From: Symsagittifera roscoffensis
Lineage: Eukaryota; Xenacoelomorpha; Acoela; Convolutidae
Direction of reading: 5' to 3'
Assembly: GCF_963678635.1 (NCBI RefSeq)
Contig: NC_087064.1
Span: 32,154,369-32,218,368 of the forward strand
DNA length: 64,000 nt
The notes below the pieces were generated by a model. That model searched no databases and was not told the DNA's origin. It was given only the letters and a program-made list of their open reading frames with translations. Position numbers and translations under genes: made by a program. Below, in pieces: positions 46,690 through 58,163 of the stretch (position 1 is its first letter; each line of letters begins with the position of its first letter).

Positions 46690-49370
46690 AATTACAAAAA
46701 TTACCTTTACAATAGCAACAATTTTGCTATTTTTTGCGAAAGAATACTTAAGAACATAAACTTGAATATTTAAGAAAAATTAAACTCTATTTCAAAACTG
46801 ATAATTCAAGCCCTATCAAAGAATCATCATCAACCACAGCATCCCAAGACCCACCGAAGACGCCAACGTCTATCCAAACAAGGTAACCCCAATCATCAAA
46901 CCCTACAAAATTGATGAAAGACACTAATCACTATCCAAACCATTAATTCCAGCTATTCGTCAAGCACCTCTAAGTGAACCACAATACGAACCAACATATA
47001 ACATCTAACCCTCACTTCAACAAGACCTTAATAGAACCAAACATCCAAGCCTAAACCAAATCTAACATCTACAATAGACAGAAAAATTGTCCACTCCCGA
47101 GGAAACCCAAATTGCCACACCTTGAGTCCATTTTCACATACCCTTCTTGGATCTTTCTAGTAACACAATACATAGTAACCCTTCATCATTTCAAACAATT
47201 TCCCAACAAAATAACCCAAATTTTCCACAGACTATTTAGATCAACACCAACCGTTGAACAAATTTGTGAAAATCCTTCCAATCCCTCAATTTCCTCACAT
47301 AGACTCCCTCATTGGATCACACAACCATTTTCTGAAGGTGAACCAATCATAGTAAATGAACACATACAAATTCCATCACACAACTTTTTATCAGAGCCAG
47401 AAACTCTTTCACTTTCATCGACACCATCCGCAACAGGTCAAACACCAACAACTACAATTCCCACAATTTTTCCAAATCCCCTAGAGCTTCCATTTTCAAC
47501 CGAATGCATATGCGCAATCCCTCGTATCTCAAAAATTGATTTAGAATCAATAGGTATTTATTCTAAATCCGACATACAGCATCAAATTTGAACACAAGAA
47601 CTTCAAGAACTCACTAAAATGGATTAAATACAAAAACAGTCAAATTATCAAAACTTTCGAAAACTTGCTGAAACAACTGGCTGCTCAGATATTAATAAAC
47701 ATGACTTTAAAGATATTAAAAGATGTATGTTTATATATTAACGAAGAAAAATAACGTCCGTGAGATATCTCACCAATGAGTATTTTTAGTTTTGTTAATA
47801 TAAATAACGAACCCCTAGCTTTTCTAAGATGGCCCTACTATATATAAGAAAGAGTGAATATTTTAAAAGCAATATTTATTTTATTGGATTTCTCTAATCA
47901 CTACTCGAAGGAACCTATAACACATGTGCGATACACACACAAGTTATTATACAAGCAAGCGTGGCAAGCATTTTATTTGCACGATTTTTGTAAAAACTTT
48001 CCATCTAAATTTAAAAAATTCTTCTTGACGCTCAAATAAGCCCATATAAAAAAAGCTAGCTACAAAACCATACATATATGACACTCCACAAGACAAAACA
48101 AACTCAACAGCCACAGCACCAACATATTTACACAGTCTACAAAATGATCACCCCATATCCTTAGTTTCACATAATCGTAGGAACACACTAGCAGTCACTG
48201 AACATACCTAACAAGCTAGTTAGCTCCGACGAAGTCCAATATTTCAAATACTGAGGACTTATACAAACAAATTGTAGAACAACCACACATAATAACTTTT
48301 CGTTCTCAAAACAATCATCTTTTTATTTTAGCCCACAATGAGCCAACAGATTGGATCTCTCATTCGTTACTTTTTCTTGTCCATCAAACCTCCAACGCCA
48401 TCCTACTGGCCATTTACTCTCAGACATCACCTCTTTTTCCTTTCCCATTTTTTTCTTCTAACTCACCACGCAGGGATTCAGACGATTCAACCCAAACTGT
48501 TTTTAACACCGTATCTAACTTTAAAAGTTCGGACATAGAAACCACTGATGAATTCCTTAACTCTGAATCCAGCCCTAAAAAACTTTCCCAACCACCTTTT
48601 CAACCCATTGCTTCCCAATTTCCCGATGGAACCTCTCCATCCCACTATTCATACACTGACGCTACCCCTATCCTTTCCCCAATGTCAAGTGATTAACCCG
48701 AGGCACCCAGCCCAATGACGGACCATCAACTAGAGCATGAAAGGATAAACTTTAAACTCATTGCAATAACACATTCAATAACGCATTCATGACACAAACA
48801 ACGCGTTAACAATTCCTCAGCTAACTCAAACCGCCTGAACATCAGAATCCCCAACTCATTCAATTCACACTGCACCAACAAGAGCACACTGAGTTTTTAA
48901 ACGAAAGCACCTAACACTACACCTCAAATTCTTATTAGTCATCCACGTTCATCCAGACTATATTCCCATCACCCGCAACACACTTATACCCCAGACTTTT
49001 TAACCCACAGCTTACCACTTTTGCCCCAATATAGATACTGTGCAACTAACAATATAAACCAACTGAATTTATTCTTTGATATAAATTTGCTAGTTCCCAC
49101 ACTCTCCGTTACTTCCCTTACTTCCGTTAATCCACTGAAACTCCGCCTAAAAAACATTCCGAGCTCTGCCACTCCCTCAATCAACAACTAACCACCGCAC
49201 TTACCGGGAATCAATTCAATACGATCGGCTTAAACCAAACCCGAAACAGATTTATAGCACCACCCGCAAACAGATTTTCCATTAACCACTACGATCATGC
49301 TGCCACCAGATGCATGGTAGATATACCGCACGAAGACGATCCACCTAACTTGCACAACTCGCCCAAGTAG
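46690..49370 (+). pseudogene. ORF3 of element A: membrane segment plus Ser/Pro-rich protein, broken
   Basis: Homologous start to B: ITFTIATILLFFAKEYL near 46690-46755. Then frame-shifted Pro/Ser/Thr-rich pieces, including PSISSHRLPHWITQPFSEGE and ETLSLSSTPS in 47220-47590. A long open piece without ATG, about 48212-48692, has HIITFRSQNNHLFILAHNEP, TDWISHSLLFLVHQTSN and SPRRDSDDSTQT. The last piece ends RCMVDIPHEDDPPNLHNSPK at 49370. Overall about 2.7 kb lies between pol and the 3' LTR, the position of env in retrovirus-like elements. I see no furin site or fusion-peptide pattern, so I do not call it env. Confidence 0.45.
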
Positions 49371-50518
49371 AAATGTTTGATAAATTAATTTTGAGTTTCA
49401 ATAATAGCTGATAACAACTCTAAATTGTTTTCACGCGTTTCAAACTTTCCTTTAAAGCGGTTGGAAGGAAATCTGAGTGAGCCTGAACTAACCAACGCAG
49501 TTAACTAATACCACAAAGCCAACAGCATGTATAAGCAAGTCCCACGGTACTCAGACTCAGACCAGATTAAAGCAGATAAAACTGCATAAAATATTTTTTG
49601 AAACGCACTATCGAATTTTATTGAAATAGTTGAAACACTAAAAACACAAAAGAATAACCCAAAACACAACAATCTGTTTTCGATAAAAGGACACTTGATA
49701 AAACAGAACGAAAAGTTGAACACTAAAAGAGAATCTGCTCAAAGAGACGGTAAAAATATACTCCCTCATTGGCCTCACCAGCCAGTAGGACGTCCTCAGC
49801 ATGCTCTATAGGCGGCCTAACCCACCGCGCTACAACCAAGTTTATGACGCACAGTCTATTTTTGACTAGTGTTGCTCTAGGTTGAGCAACTCTTTAAATT
49901 AACCGAACTAACGAAAAAAGCTTTAGCGAAAACAACTAATAACACATCATAACCAAAATTGATCCCACTAACAAGATGTAGATATAAAAATGCAATGTAA
50001 AAGATTTCTTAGAGCAAACGGAACGAGCAGCAAATGGAGATGAAAACTCGACAGTATTCCGACTCTGAAGGCAAATCTATTGGTTTGCTGCCGTAGTCAC
50101 AACCTTAGCAGGATTTAAAATTTGGAACCAACACTGCAGCAAAGGAACCCATTTAGGAAGAAAAGTCGCCAAACCGAAGTTGATTTCACGTACAGATCCT
50201 AGTCACTTGGCGCTTCACACAGAAAGGTCAAAACCTCATCTTGCACATAGTCTCGCTCTAGCTTACCGAAATCGACAAATCATTGCATCAATTTGAAATT
50301 TTGACACGATCATCGCGACAATCTAGGATAAAACGAGACCCACTTCTGGTACACGAACAACTGCCCTTCTTCTCTCTACGAAGACACTTACATCTCTCCT
50401 TCCTTCGCACAGTCACTGCTTCAAAAGAAAAAGACTCCAATAAACAAAGAAATCTCTCCATCCATCTTCACCACGTTAAACAATCTGAAAACTAAAAATT
50501 TTCAAAAGCTCGGATGAG
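49371..50518 (+). other. 3' untranslated region of element A with tRNA-like block
   Basis: Non-coding, homologous to 31860-32837. On the minus strand at 49840-49763, TAGCGCGGTGGG resembles a Pol III A box; the expected B-box place has GGCTGGTGAGGCC. AGGACGTCCT is a short palindrome inside. I do not see a convincing polypurine tract before the LTR. Confidence 0.45.
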
Positions 50519-50909
50519 TAGAACCAGCTTAAAACTAGTATATATAACCATTTATAATCTTGATAAAATTATCTCTATAAAATATTTCTTACTAACCAAT
50601 CACGATCCATAACTAATACTGACAATTATTTCTAATACTGAAACTATCCGTAGTGTCAGCACCAGAACAATTCAAATATAACTTAAAAGACAGCTGTTCT
50701 CTTTTGGAATAAATTCCAGATACCTAACCTGCAAAAACCAGTTTACGCTAGATCTTTTGAGACTAAGAGATATGAGAGTAAGATTAAGATTGGTATTAGA
50801 CTAAGAAGTTGCAAGAATTTATCCAACTGCAAATAAGATAGCGTGACGAATAGACGGTGTACCTTATCTGAAATTACTCTATTAATAAGCTACTCCAGGC
50901 GTAAGCTCA
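50519..50909 (+). repeat. 3' LTR of element A
   Basis: Begins TAGAACCAGCTTAAAACTAG and ends GGCGTAAGCTCA. The internal palindrome at 50636-50661 is degraded (TACTGAAACTAT with GTAGTGTCAGCA). It is clearly diverged from the 5' LTR, so the insertion is old. Confidence 0.6.
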
Positions 50910-51143
50910 GTAAAATTGTATGGCGGATTAGAGGATCTGGCCTATAAAAGTCCGTCATTGTATTCCGTTATTATCCGTGAAATTTGCAATGAGAACATTT
51001 TTAAAAAAGTAATGATGGATCATTCTTGTGAGAGAATTTACTATCCTACATTTTTCTTTAGAAAATGCCCGTTTTTAGAGCATTTTCTACGAGTTCCTAC
51101 ATGTTGTCATTTCAAGATAACATGTAAGATTTTCTTAAATTAA
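50910..51143 (+). CDS. Possible continuation of the secreted-protein gene beyond element A
   Basis: Immediately after the LTR the frame GTAAAATTG is open to TAA at 51143: KLYGGLEDLAYKSPSL, IIREICNENIFKKVMMDH, CERIYYPTFFF and CHFKITCKIF. There is no ATG at the start and six cysteines are present, like the gene that ends at 34740. If the empty site is imagined, this piece follows that gene after one further single-base frame change. That is inference; it may be an independent exon. Confidence 0.35.
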   Translation, partial: VKLYGGLEDLAYKSPSLYSVIIREICNENIFKKVMMDHSCERIYYPTFFFRKCPFLEHFLRVPTCCHFKITCKIFLN

Positions 51144-52027
51144 GTTAAAAAATACTTTGGTCAAGACGGGATGTCAAATGAGTTTTTTCAGCCTTTGAAA
51201 TCAAGCTTTCTAGAGCTCTGACATTAAAAAATTTACGCTAAGAATTAATATTGCAAGAATGTAAGGAATTATGAAGAACGTGATACCATGCACATGACAC
51301 ATACAAATAAAGTGATCTGTAACAGAAAAATGGCGACCAAAAACCTAAAAGATCAGTTTTTCAGTTATATCAAAAAAGTCCAGTGAAAAACTTTCAGAAG
51401 AAACCTCGTCCAATATTATGACTATGAGTTTTACTGAGTCAATTAATTTGTTTTCAAAGGTTAAATCACTTCCACTCCCCTCCATTCATTTTATGTTTTC
51501 TGTTTCCTTAAGTTTTATGCAAGCACTGATGTCTAAAATTAAGTTTTTTTCCCAAAATGTCAGAAGAATATTAATTTTCAAAACACAAAATTGATGTCCC
51601 TAAAACAACTAAACCTTTCCTTAAATATTTTTAACAGGAATTTATGGTTTTTTGGGTCTTTTTCGCTTCCCCCACCTACGAGTTCTCACAACTTTTTGTT
51701 TTTTTTGCAATTTTTACTGTTAAAATAATGACTTGAGGACTGAAATCTAATATCCTTCAGTTCTTCGTTACACCACAAAAATGATGCTACTGTAAATTGC
51801 GGGGTGAAAAAATTATATAATTGTGTGAATAGAAAATAGGTCTTCAGAGCTGTTGTATTTTTTTGTAAAACCCACAATTGGGTACTACAAGCAACCACCT
51901 AAACTATATCAAATGATTTACCGTTTTTTTTTTGTTGAAGATAGTCAATCGTGTTTCAAACTACTATGAAACTCTTTCAAAAACTTTAAAGAGTTTTAGA
52001 AAAATCTAATTTTTTGTTTAGATGATA
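51144..52027. other. No supported feature
   Basis: AT-rich. A minus-strand ORF of 70 codons (51898-51686) is not convincing. Presumably host sequence between elements A and B. Confidence 0.4.
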
Positions 52028-52437
52028 TGGAACCTGATCTAAACTACATTTTATTATTGGGTGAATTAGATATTTTACCACTGTAAAATATTTAATCTTA
52101 ACCAATCATAATCCATCCAACTAACAACCCACTTATTTGTAAGTGCTGAAATTACTTGTAATTTCAGCACCAGAGAGATTTGAATTTAACTTAGAAAATA
52201 GTTACCTCTCCAAGACAACTTCAGCAGTTGCAATAAGCCAGTATACTCTAGATCTATTGAGCCTAGCAGAGACTAGTTAAACACCCTGAGAGTATTAGAT
52301 ATAAGAGTAGGATTAGGATCGGTATTAGACTAAGAAGTTGCACGAATCTATCCGGCCGAAAATAAGATAGCGTGACGAGCAGACGGTGTACCCTATCCGA
52401 AACTACTCTATGAGTTAACCACATCGGTTCTAACTCA
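52028..52437 (+). repeat. 5' LTR of element B
   Basis: Starts TGGAACCTGATCTAAACTAC and ends TAACTCA before TCTGGTGCGACC. Contains CTAGATCTATTGAG, GGTATTAGACTAAGAAGTTGC and GATAGCGTGACGAGCAGACGG. Boundaries were set by eye from the other copies. Confidence 0.6.
52143..52170 (+). repeat. LTR palindrome of element B
   Basis: GTGCTGAAATTAC, TT, GTAATTTCAGCAC: 13-base perfect arms. Comp 34856-34881 in element A, which has C and G where this copy has T and A in paired positions. Confidence 0.85.
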
Positions 52438-52439
52438 TC

Positions 52440-53735
52440 TGGTGCGACCATAAGTCTCAAATAAGACCTGAATAGCTTAGAATTAACCAAATATAGATTA
52501 GAAATTAGACAAAAAATTTTCAAAATGTTACACGATATTAACTTAATTGAAATGTCTCTACGACTCAATAGATCAGATCCGATATTCCGCACAATACTAG
52601 AATTACCCGGTATTGGAAGAAGACCTCGGACAAGAGACGATATACGACTACGTAGAAACGTACCATTTAGTTTCATGGTTGTACGGCAAAAGCCAACACA
52701 AACTTTTATATTTAGAATCTTATTAGCAAGGAATTTAGATTTTCATTTGCAAACATAAAATTTTGAAGTAAATCTTCATGATTATTTCAGGCGCTAAACA
52801 AAAATATTATTGTACAATAACGATTGATAAAAAGATCTCAGATCGTTCCCTTAATTTCTGCAGTATTATAAAAAACATATTTGAAAAATATTTAATGAAA
52901 ATAAAAATAAAAATTAGTAGCATGACAATAAATAGTTAGTAATTATAAATCATCCCGTTGTTCCAGCTTCATCACCTAAACATAACAGCAATTATAAGCT
53001 CACTAACCTCATTTAAAAACTAAAATTTTTATTAAATACATTTAAATAATTCTAAACTTGGATTCACTTAATTTTAAATTAGATCATCAAGGCTTATCCT
53101 TGGATCTTTATAAATTTTCTAACTCATTAATTTTAAAATCTGATCATCAAGGCCTATCCTTGGATCAAAAAGAACAATTTTGTTCTCCCCCACCCACTTA
53201 GCAAGTGTCTAACGACCTCAAACGTCGATTCACTATCCAACCTTTCTAAAAGACCCAGGACTAATAGAAATTTTTAAATAAAACTAACCATTCAAATTAG
53301 GCTAAACAGTGAAGAACTTCGGTTAATCATCCTTCACTTGAACCCTCCTCTTACCAGACCCAGGATAGATCTTAGACTTAGTAAGTTTAAAATAGTATCC
53401 AACAAACTACTTGCGTTCCAATTATACCTGAACCTTGTGGCTCGTTTTACTATTCTCCAACCCTTGAACACAATCACTACCCCTAAGTAAGATTAAGTAA
53501 GTTAACACCTTAACTTAGACTAGCCACGAGAAAGTAAAAAATCATTCTCCGGAATCGATATACTTTTCTCTCCAACCCTGAATAAAAAGACCCAGGTTAA
53601 GCTAACCAAAAAATCGTAAGGACTAACAGTCTAGGAAAATAAATATCTCTAATAACTTCTTGCATCCCTCATCTTAAACCTTAAGTCATTCAAAAATTTA
53701 GGAAATAAAAATAACAATTGTTTTACACAATTAAA
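52440..53735 (+). other. Leader of element B
   Basis: Non-coding. Two hairpins 60 bases apart, 53082-53106 and 53142-53166, each with GATC-AT-CAAGG pairing to CCTTGGATC. They differ only in the loop (CTTAT versus CCTAT). The ORF at 52525-52758 overlaps the start of the leader and is not conserved in A. CCTAAGTAAGATTAAGTAAG near 53481 contains a GTAAG that could act as splice donor. Confidence 0.6.
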
Positions 53736-56700
53736 AAATAGACAACCAGAAATACGATCTTGCAATAACTCCACATACACAAACAGTTGGATACATTCGA
53801 ACAAAACGACAAACAATAAAAAGAAAAATTATAAGCAAAAAAAGACAAATCACACGAAAAGGATTTTCAAAAAATAGAAACGCATTTTTTGAATCAAAAG
53901 CCAACAGTTTAGACGAACTATACAAATTTAAAAAATCAATAAATAAAAATTGCCCCATCCATGATCAATTATATTTTTCCGACTCAGAAACAACCTCAAA
54001 TTCATCAAAACGAGGAAAAAGAAGAATAAAAAAGCAATATAAACACAAACCAGTACACCTGTATAATTGGAATCAACCAATTAGACACGCTGATAGTTAT
54101 ATATTAACAGTCATCAAAAGAAAAAATGAGCCACACTCAAAGTGACGAGAGTCCAGATGAAGAAGCAGTTTTTCCTTTTTTTATAGATTCACTCGATGAT
54201 AGAGGACAAACACGATTTTGTAAAAACTTACTCGTAAATTTGTTTGAACCAGGAATCAGTCCATGCAAAGCAGAATTCCCGGATGTAAAATCAAAAGACA
54301 ATTTATAGAACATTATTTGAAAAACATATGTAATCTAACACAACAATACGGAATCTACACCATAGAATTCAGCACACCAATTACAGCCCATGGTAAATAC
54401 GTAATTCAAACAGACGATATTGAATTAGAATTTTCAAAATTATTCATAGAATATATCAAAAGCATACAAAATCATAATTCACAAAGAGCAAACTCCATAT
54501 TCACTAACGAAGTTTTTGCAATAATATATAGTTATATATCTAAATTAGAAAAAACAGAAGTTCAAAATATATCACCAACCGAAACATCCAAACATACAAA
54601 AGTAAGAAATGAAATCACAGTATTTTCAACATTTCTACATATAATCCACAAAAAATTTTATCAATAATGATGTTTCACAAAACACTAAACATGATTTGCA
54701 AAAGGTTTTAGCATGGTTTTATTATAGATAATTTTGCCCACAATCTAGATTTAATCTCACAAGCAAGAAAAAATTTCAGACCTCAAAATACCAATTACGA
54801 CTTGCCGAACAATCAGATTACGTTTGGGACCCTCAATGGTCTCATCCAGCATTTCTAAATATTCCACAAGATATCTCGAGTCAAGCAATAAGTGCAATAT
54901 CTTTCCATAGAGATTATGTAAAAGTAATACGATTAACGATTGACGCAACACCATTAAATTATAATACATTTTTACCTGATACACGAAATAATAGCTTAAA
55001 TATAACAGTCATACATAATGAAAACCTCAATGGAACCAGAAATCTTACACAACAAGATATTCAAATACCGTCACACTTCATAAATGAAGAAATCGTCCAA
55101 ACAACAGCAACAACTACACACCAAAGTATTTCACCGATACATCCAAATTTGACAACACCAAGAAATACAAATACATTACTAACACAGGTATCCTTACAAT
55201 CAACCGTTAAAACTTCGATTGCTCCAAAATATTCACATATGGACTATCAGACGTATAGACCAACGACAAAACCGTCAAAAACACGAAAAACGTTCACAAG
55301 AAACACTTTTGCAGAACACAATTATATTTATGCACACCAACCAAAAACAAATCAACCCCCCGAAAAACTACACAAAATTTAAATCACGTATGTACCCATT
55401 ATTGGAATCTCCAAAAAACATTGACCAATTCACTAAATTTTCCAGATAATCTACAACTTACACAGGATTATAGTGAAAATTACCAATTTTTTTAACAGAA
55501 TAAAAATTAACAACATACACCATATAATACAAAAAATTTATAATCTGATGACGATGATTATCATCAACCAGATATTTTTGCACCATATACTAAAGAATAT
55601 TGCACACAGAGACCGCGACAATTTCAACCATCTCAAAATCTGAAAATTTACCCACAAAACCCAACAGATATACAAAATCCACAACAAATGCATATAAAAA
55701 ACTTATTTAACACACAATCTTTTATACCAATACAACCACAAAACCCATTGTCATTGCATTCTTATCAACTAACCCAAATGCAAAATGAAATACCGCTCCC
55801 ATATTACCTTCAGCAACATGAAATCACAAAAAATCAACTTTCAAACTTTTCACAAATGCCAAATGCCGCAGAATCACTACAGATGACTATGAATCCATAC
55901 CTCATGGGTGGATTGTCATTAACATCGAATAAAACATTAATGGTATTCACAGGAACAGACACTGAATATTCTGTAGAAGATTGTTTAAATGCAGTAGCAG
56001 CAAATGCAATTTTAAATATAGGACCCGAACCAATTAATACACCACTCCATCAAAATTGGATACATAGACGCACAGCGTTAATACACAGCGTTAATACAAA
56101 AAAAGAGAGCTTCTCATCCTTTCTCAATTCGAGAACCAGATTTAGATTATAGAAAATTAGTAGATAAACTAGAACAAGCAGAAATTACAATGAAACTCGA
56201 AGAAACAGAAAATCTAAAACTACAATATGTTAATCGGATTGAAACAAACACTACACATATAAATAACATACAAGAATCAGACACAGACCTGATTGAAAAA
56301 ATTACTGAAATTTTAATGATGACCTTAACACCTCAGTTAAGGAAAATAGCTATAAAAAAGAGAGCATCTCATCCAACCTCAATTCGAGAACCAGATTTAG
56401 ATTTTCGAAAATAATTAGATAAACTAGAACAAGCTGAAATCACAATGAAACTCAAAAAAAAGAAAATCTAAATCTACAAAATGTTAATCGGGTTGAAACA
56501 AATACTACACATATAAATAACATACAAGAATCAGACACAGACCTGATTGAAAAAATTACTGAAATACTAAATATCTACGAACGACATCCAAACTTTAAAG
56601 GCAAACCATCCTTCAAAAAATGGTGTAATTATTGTCGACGATACGGACACAGTATTGCCGAATGTAGACAAAAACAACAAGACAATCAGAATAAACCTCA

Positions 56701-56778
56701 AAAGCACAAAGAACCAAATAAATCATTCTATCAATACCTGAAAAAAGACCAAAATCTACCAAACAAAAATATATAGTA
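53736..56778 (+). pseudogene. gag: Gag of element B
   Basis: Opens at about 53736 without ATG, with a very basic stretch (GYIRTKRQTIKRKIISKKRQ), reaching 54146. After frame changes come pieces at 54126-54308 and 54263-54667 (YGIYTIEFSTPITAHGKYVI). 55688-56152 has YSVEDCLNAVAANAILNIGP and then HRRTALIHSVN, where the capsid domain seen in element A is deleted. 56127-56570 is a tandem duplication of a coiled-coil-like segment. A perfect CCHC knuckle, CNYCRRYGHSIAEC, is at 56624-56665. The knuckle frame ends at 56778. Confidence 0.7.
56127..56575 (+). repeat. 255-bp in-frame duplication within gag of element B
   Basis: ATTCGAGAACCAGATTTAGA starts copies at 56127 and 56382, exactly 255 bases (85 codons) apart. 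Both encode EPDLD, KLEQAEITMKL and NNIQESDTDLIEKITEI. Copy 2 carries a stop and a frameshift. Element A shows no second copy. Confidence 0.85.
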
Positions 56779-57380
56779 ATAACAATTCAGGAAAACCACT
56801 TCCAAACAACTCAAATTACTCAAGAAAGCAATCACCATATAACTCAAGTTATAGAGGTAGATCGCCCGAACGAGGAAATTCACGAAATTTCTCACAAAAT
56901 AGATATAGCTGATCGAATAGCCAAAATAACCAAAATAGCTATTCACAATCGAATTCAAACACAACAGAATTTGTTTCTGCATCCAGTTCCCATTCAAAAC
57001 CAAGGAATAGACACTATTCCAATAATAGATCACGAAACTCATCATAAAACAGAAATAGAAACTATTCACACAATAGAAATAGAAGTTATTCTAATAATCG
57101 AAATCAGAATTATCCAAACAATGGATCAAGGAAGAATTCATATAATAGATCAAATTATCACAGATCAAATGATAACTATCAAAACAGATCACAAAATAAT
57201 TCACAGAATCGAAACTCAAGTTACAATAATCGATAGAGAAATTATTCCCAGTCACCACATAGGAATAATAACCGCTATCCCGATTCTAAACACCGATACA
57301 GAAGTAGCACACCAAAACATCAAAGACACATTAATCAAGTGCAAACAAATGAAGAAACAACTTCAGACCCCCAGGTATTG
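56779..57380 (+). pseudogene. Asn/Arg/Ser-rich nucleocapsid tail of element B
   Basis: In another frame than the zinc knuckle, the plus strand encodes repeats such as RNRNYSHNRNRSYSNNRN and NRSNYHRSNDNYQNRSQ, with isolated stops. Low-complexity basic tails of this kind bind RNA. A degraded equivalent exists in element A near 39370-39480. The overlapping ORF at 56971-57381 is a shadow. Confidence 0.5.
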
Positions 57381-57494
57381 ATGACACAGGAAGTAATGAA
57401 TTACAACTAAATCATATAAATTATGAAACATCGGATGCTGAAAGTGATACAGATAATACCATCTCTGTAAATATGATAACAGTCGAAAACGACT

Positions 57495-58163
57495 ATGAAC
57501 CTATCATATATGAAACAACCTTTTACTTCACATATATATGAAAATCAATTGGAACTCCTTCACAATTACTATATTGGACCCATTTATAATACACAAACTA
57601 CACAAGAAGTAAACGAAATTAACACGGTAATTAAACCTGATAAAAAAGATGAAACACAATGCTCAAATACAAAACACAATTATCAAAATATACATAAATA
57701 ACAACCAAGAGAAAAAAATTGGACAATTCCATTTCTCTTAGAGAGCCCAAGAAACAAAGAAGTTCAACCACCTGATCTTGAAATTGATTTTTTAATTGAC
57801 TCAGGAGCAGAATCAAATGTAATTAATATTCCCACATGGAATGAAATCAAAACATTGCATCCAAATTTAACACCTTTTGAAACCTCTAGTAAGTTAGCAA
57901 CAGCACAAGGATCAACATTTGTAAATTATGGAAAAATCCAATTATTCCTTCTTCCCACAAGAACAATGGAACAAAACATGATTTTGAACAAACCATTTAA
58001 ACAAATATTTCATATTACTGATATTAAACACAATATCATTGGCATACCATTTATATCTAAATTTATACCAACAATCAACATCTTGAATAGTAAGATCCAT
58101 TTGAAAGATAAATACACAAAAACAAAAAATACAGCCCTAACATTCTTCCAAAGATTAAATTAA
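57495..58163 (+). CDS. pol: Aspartic protease region of element B
   Basis: One frame with a single TAA at 57699-57701. After the stop: WTIPFLLESPRNKE, then the active site FLIDSGAESNVIN with Asp at 57798-57800, and ITDIKHNIIGIPFI near the end, which matches the second conserved block of retroviral-type proteases (the ILG-like flap end). It ends at 58161-58163; RT continues in the next frame after a one-base difference from element A. Catalytic residues are intact, unlike those of A. Confidence 0.75.

Larger units (their letters stand above)
34749..50909 (+). mobile_element. LTR retroelement A (Ty3/Gypsy-like, decayed, with duplicated pol)
   Basis: Bounded by related LTRs at about 34749-35112 and 50519-50909. 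In order: primer-binding site, leader, gag, protease, RT, RNase H, part of integrase, a second copy of RT onward, integrase, ORF3, 3' untranslated region, 3' LTR. Every coding part has stops or frame changes. GTAAAATT follows the 3' LTR, and GTAA then a longer A run then ATT precedes the 5' LTR, a possible target duplication. Confidence 0.8.

Noticed and set aside
46690-49370. Calling ORF3 a retroviral envelope gene
   Set aside because: Position fits, but no furin-type site, fusion peptide or heptad pattern could be seen; the membrane segment is N-terminal only. Left as unknown.
56971-57381. 136-codon Ile/His-rich ORF
   Set aside because: Shadow of the Asn/Arg/Ser-rich nucleocapsid frame; the composition is a frame artefact.
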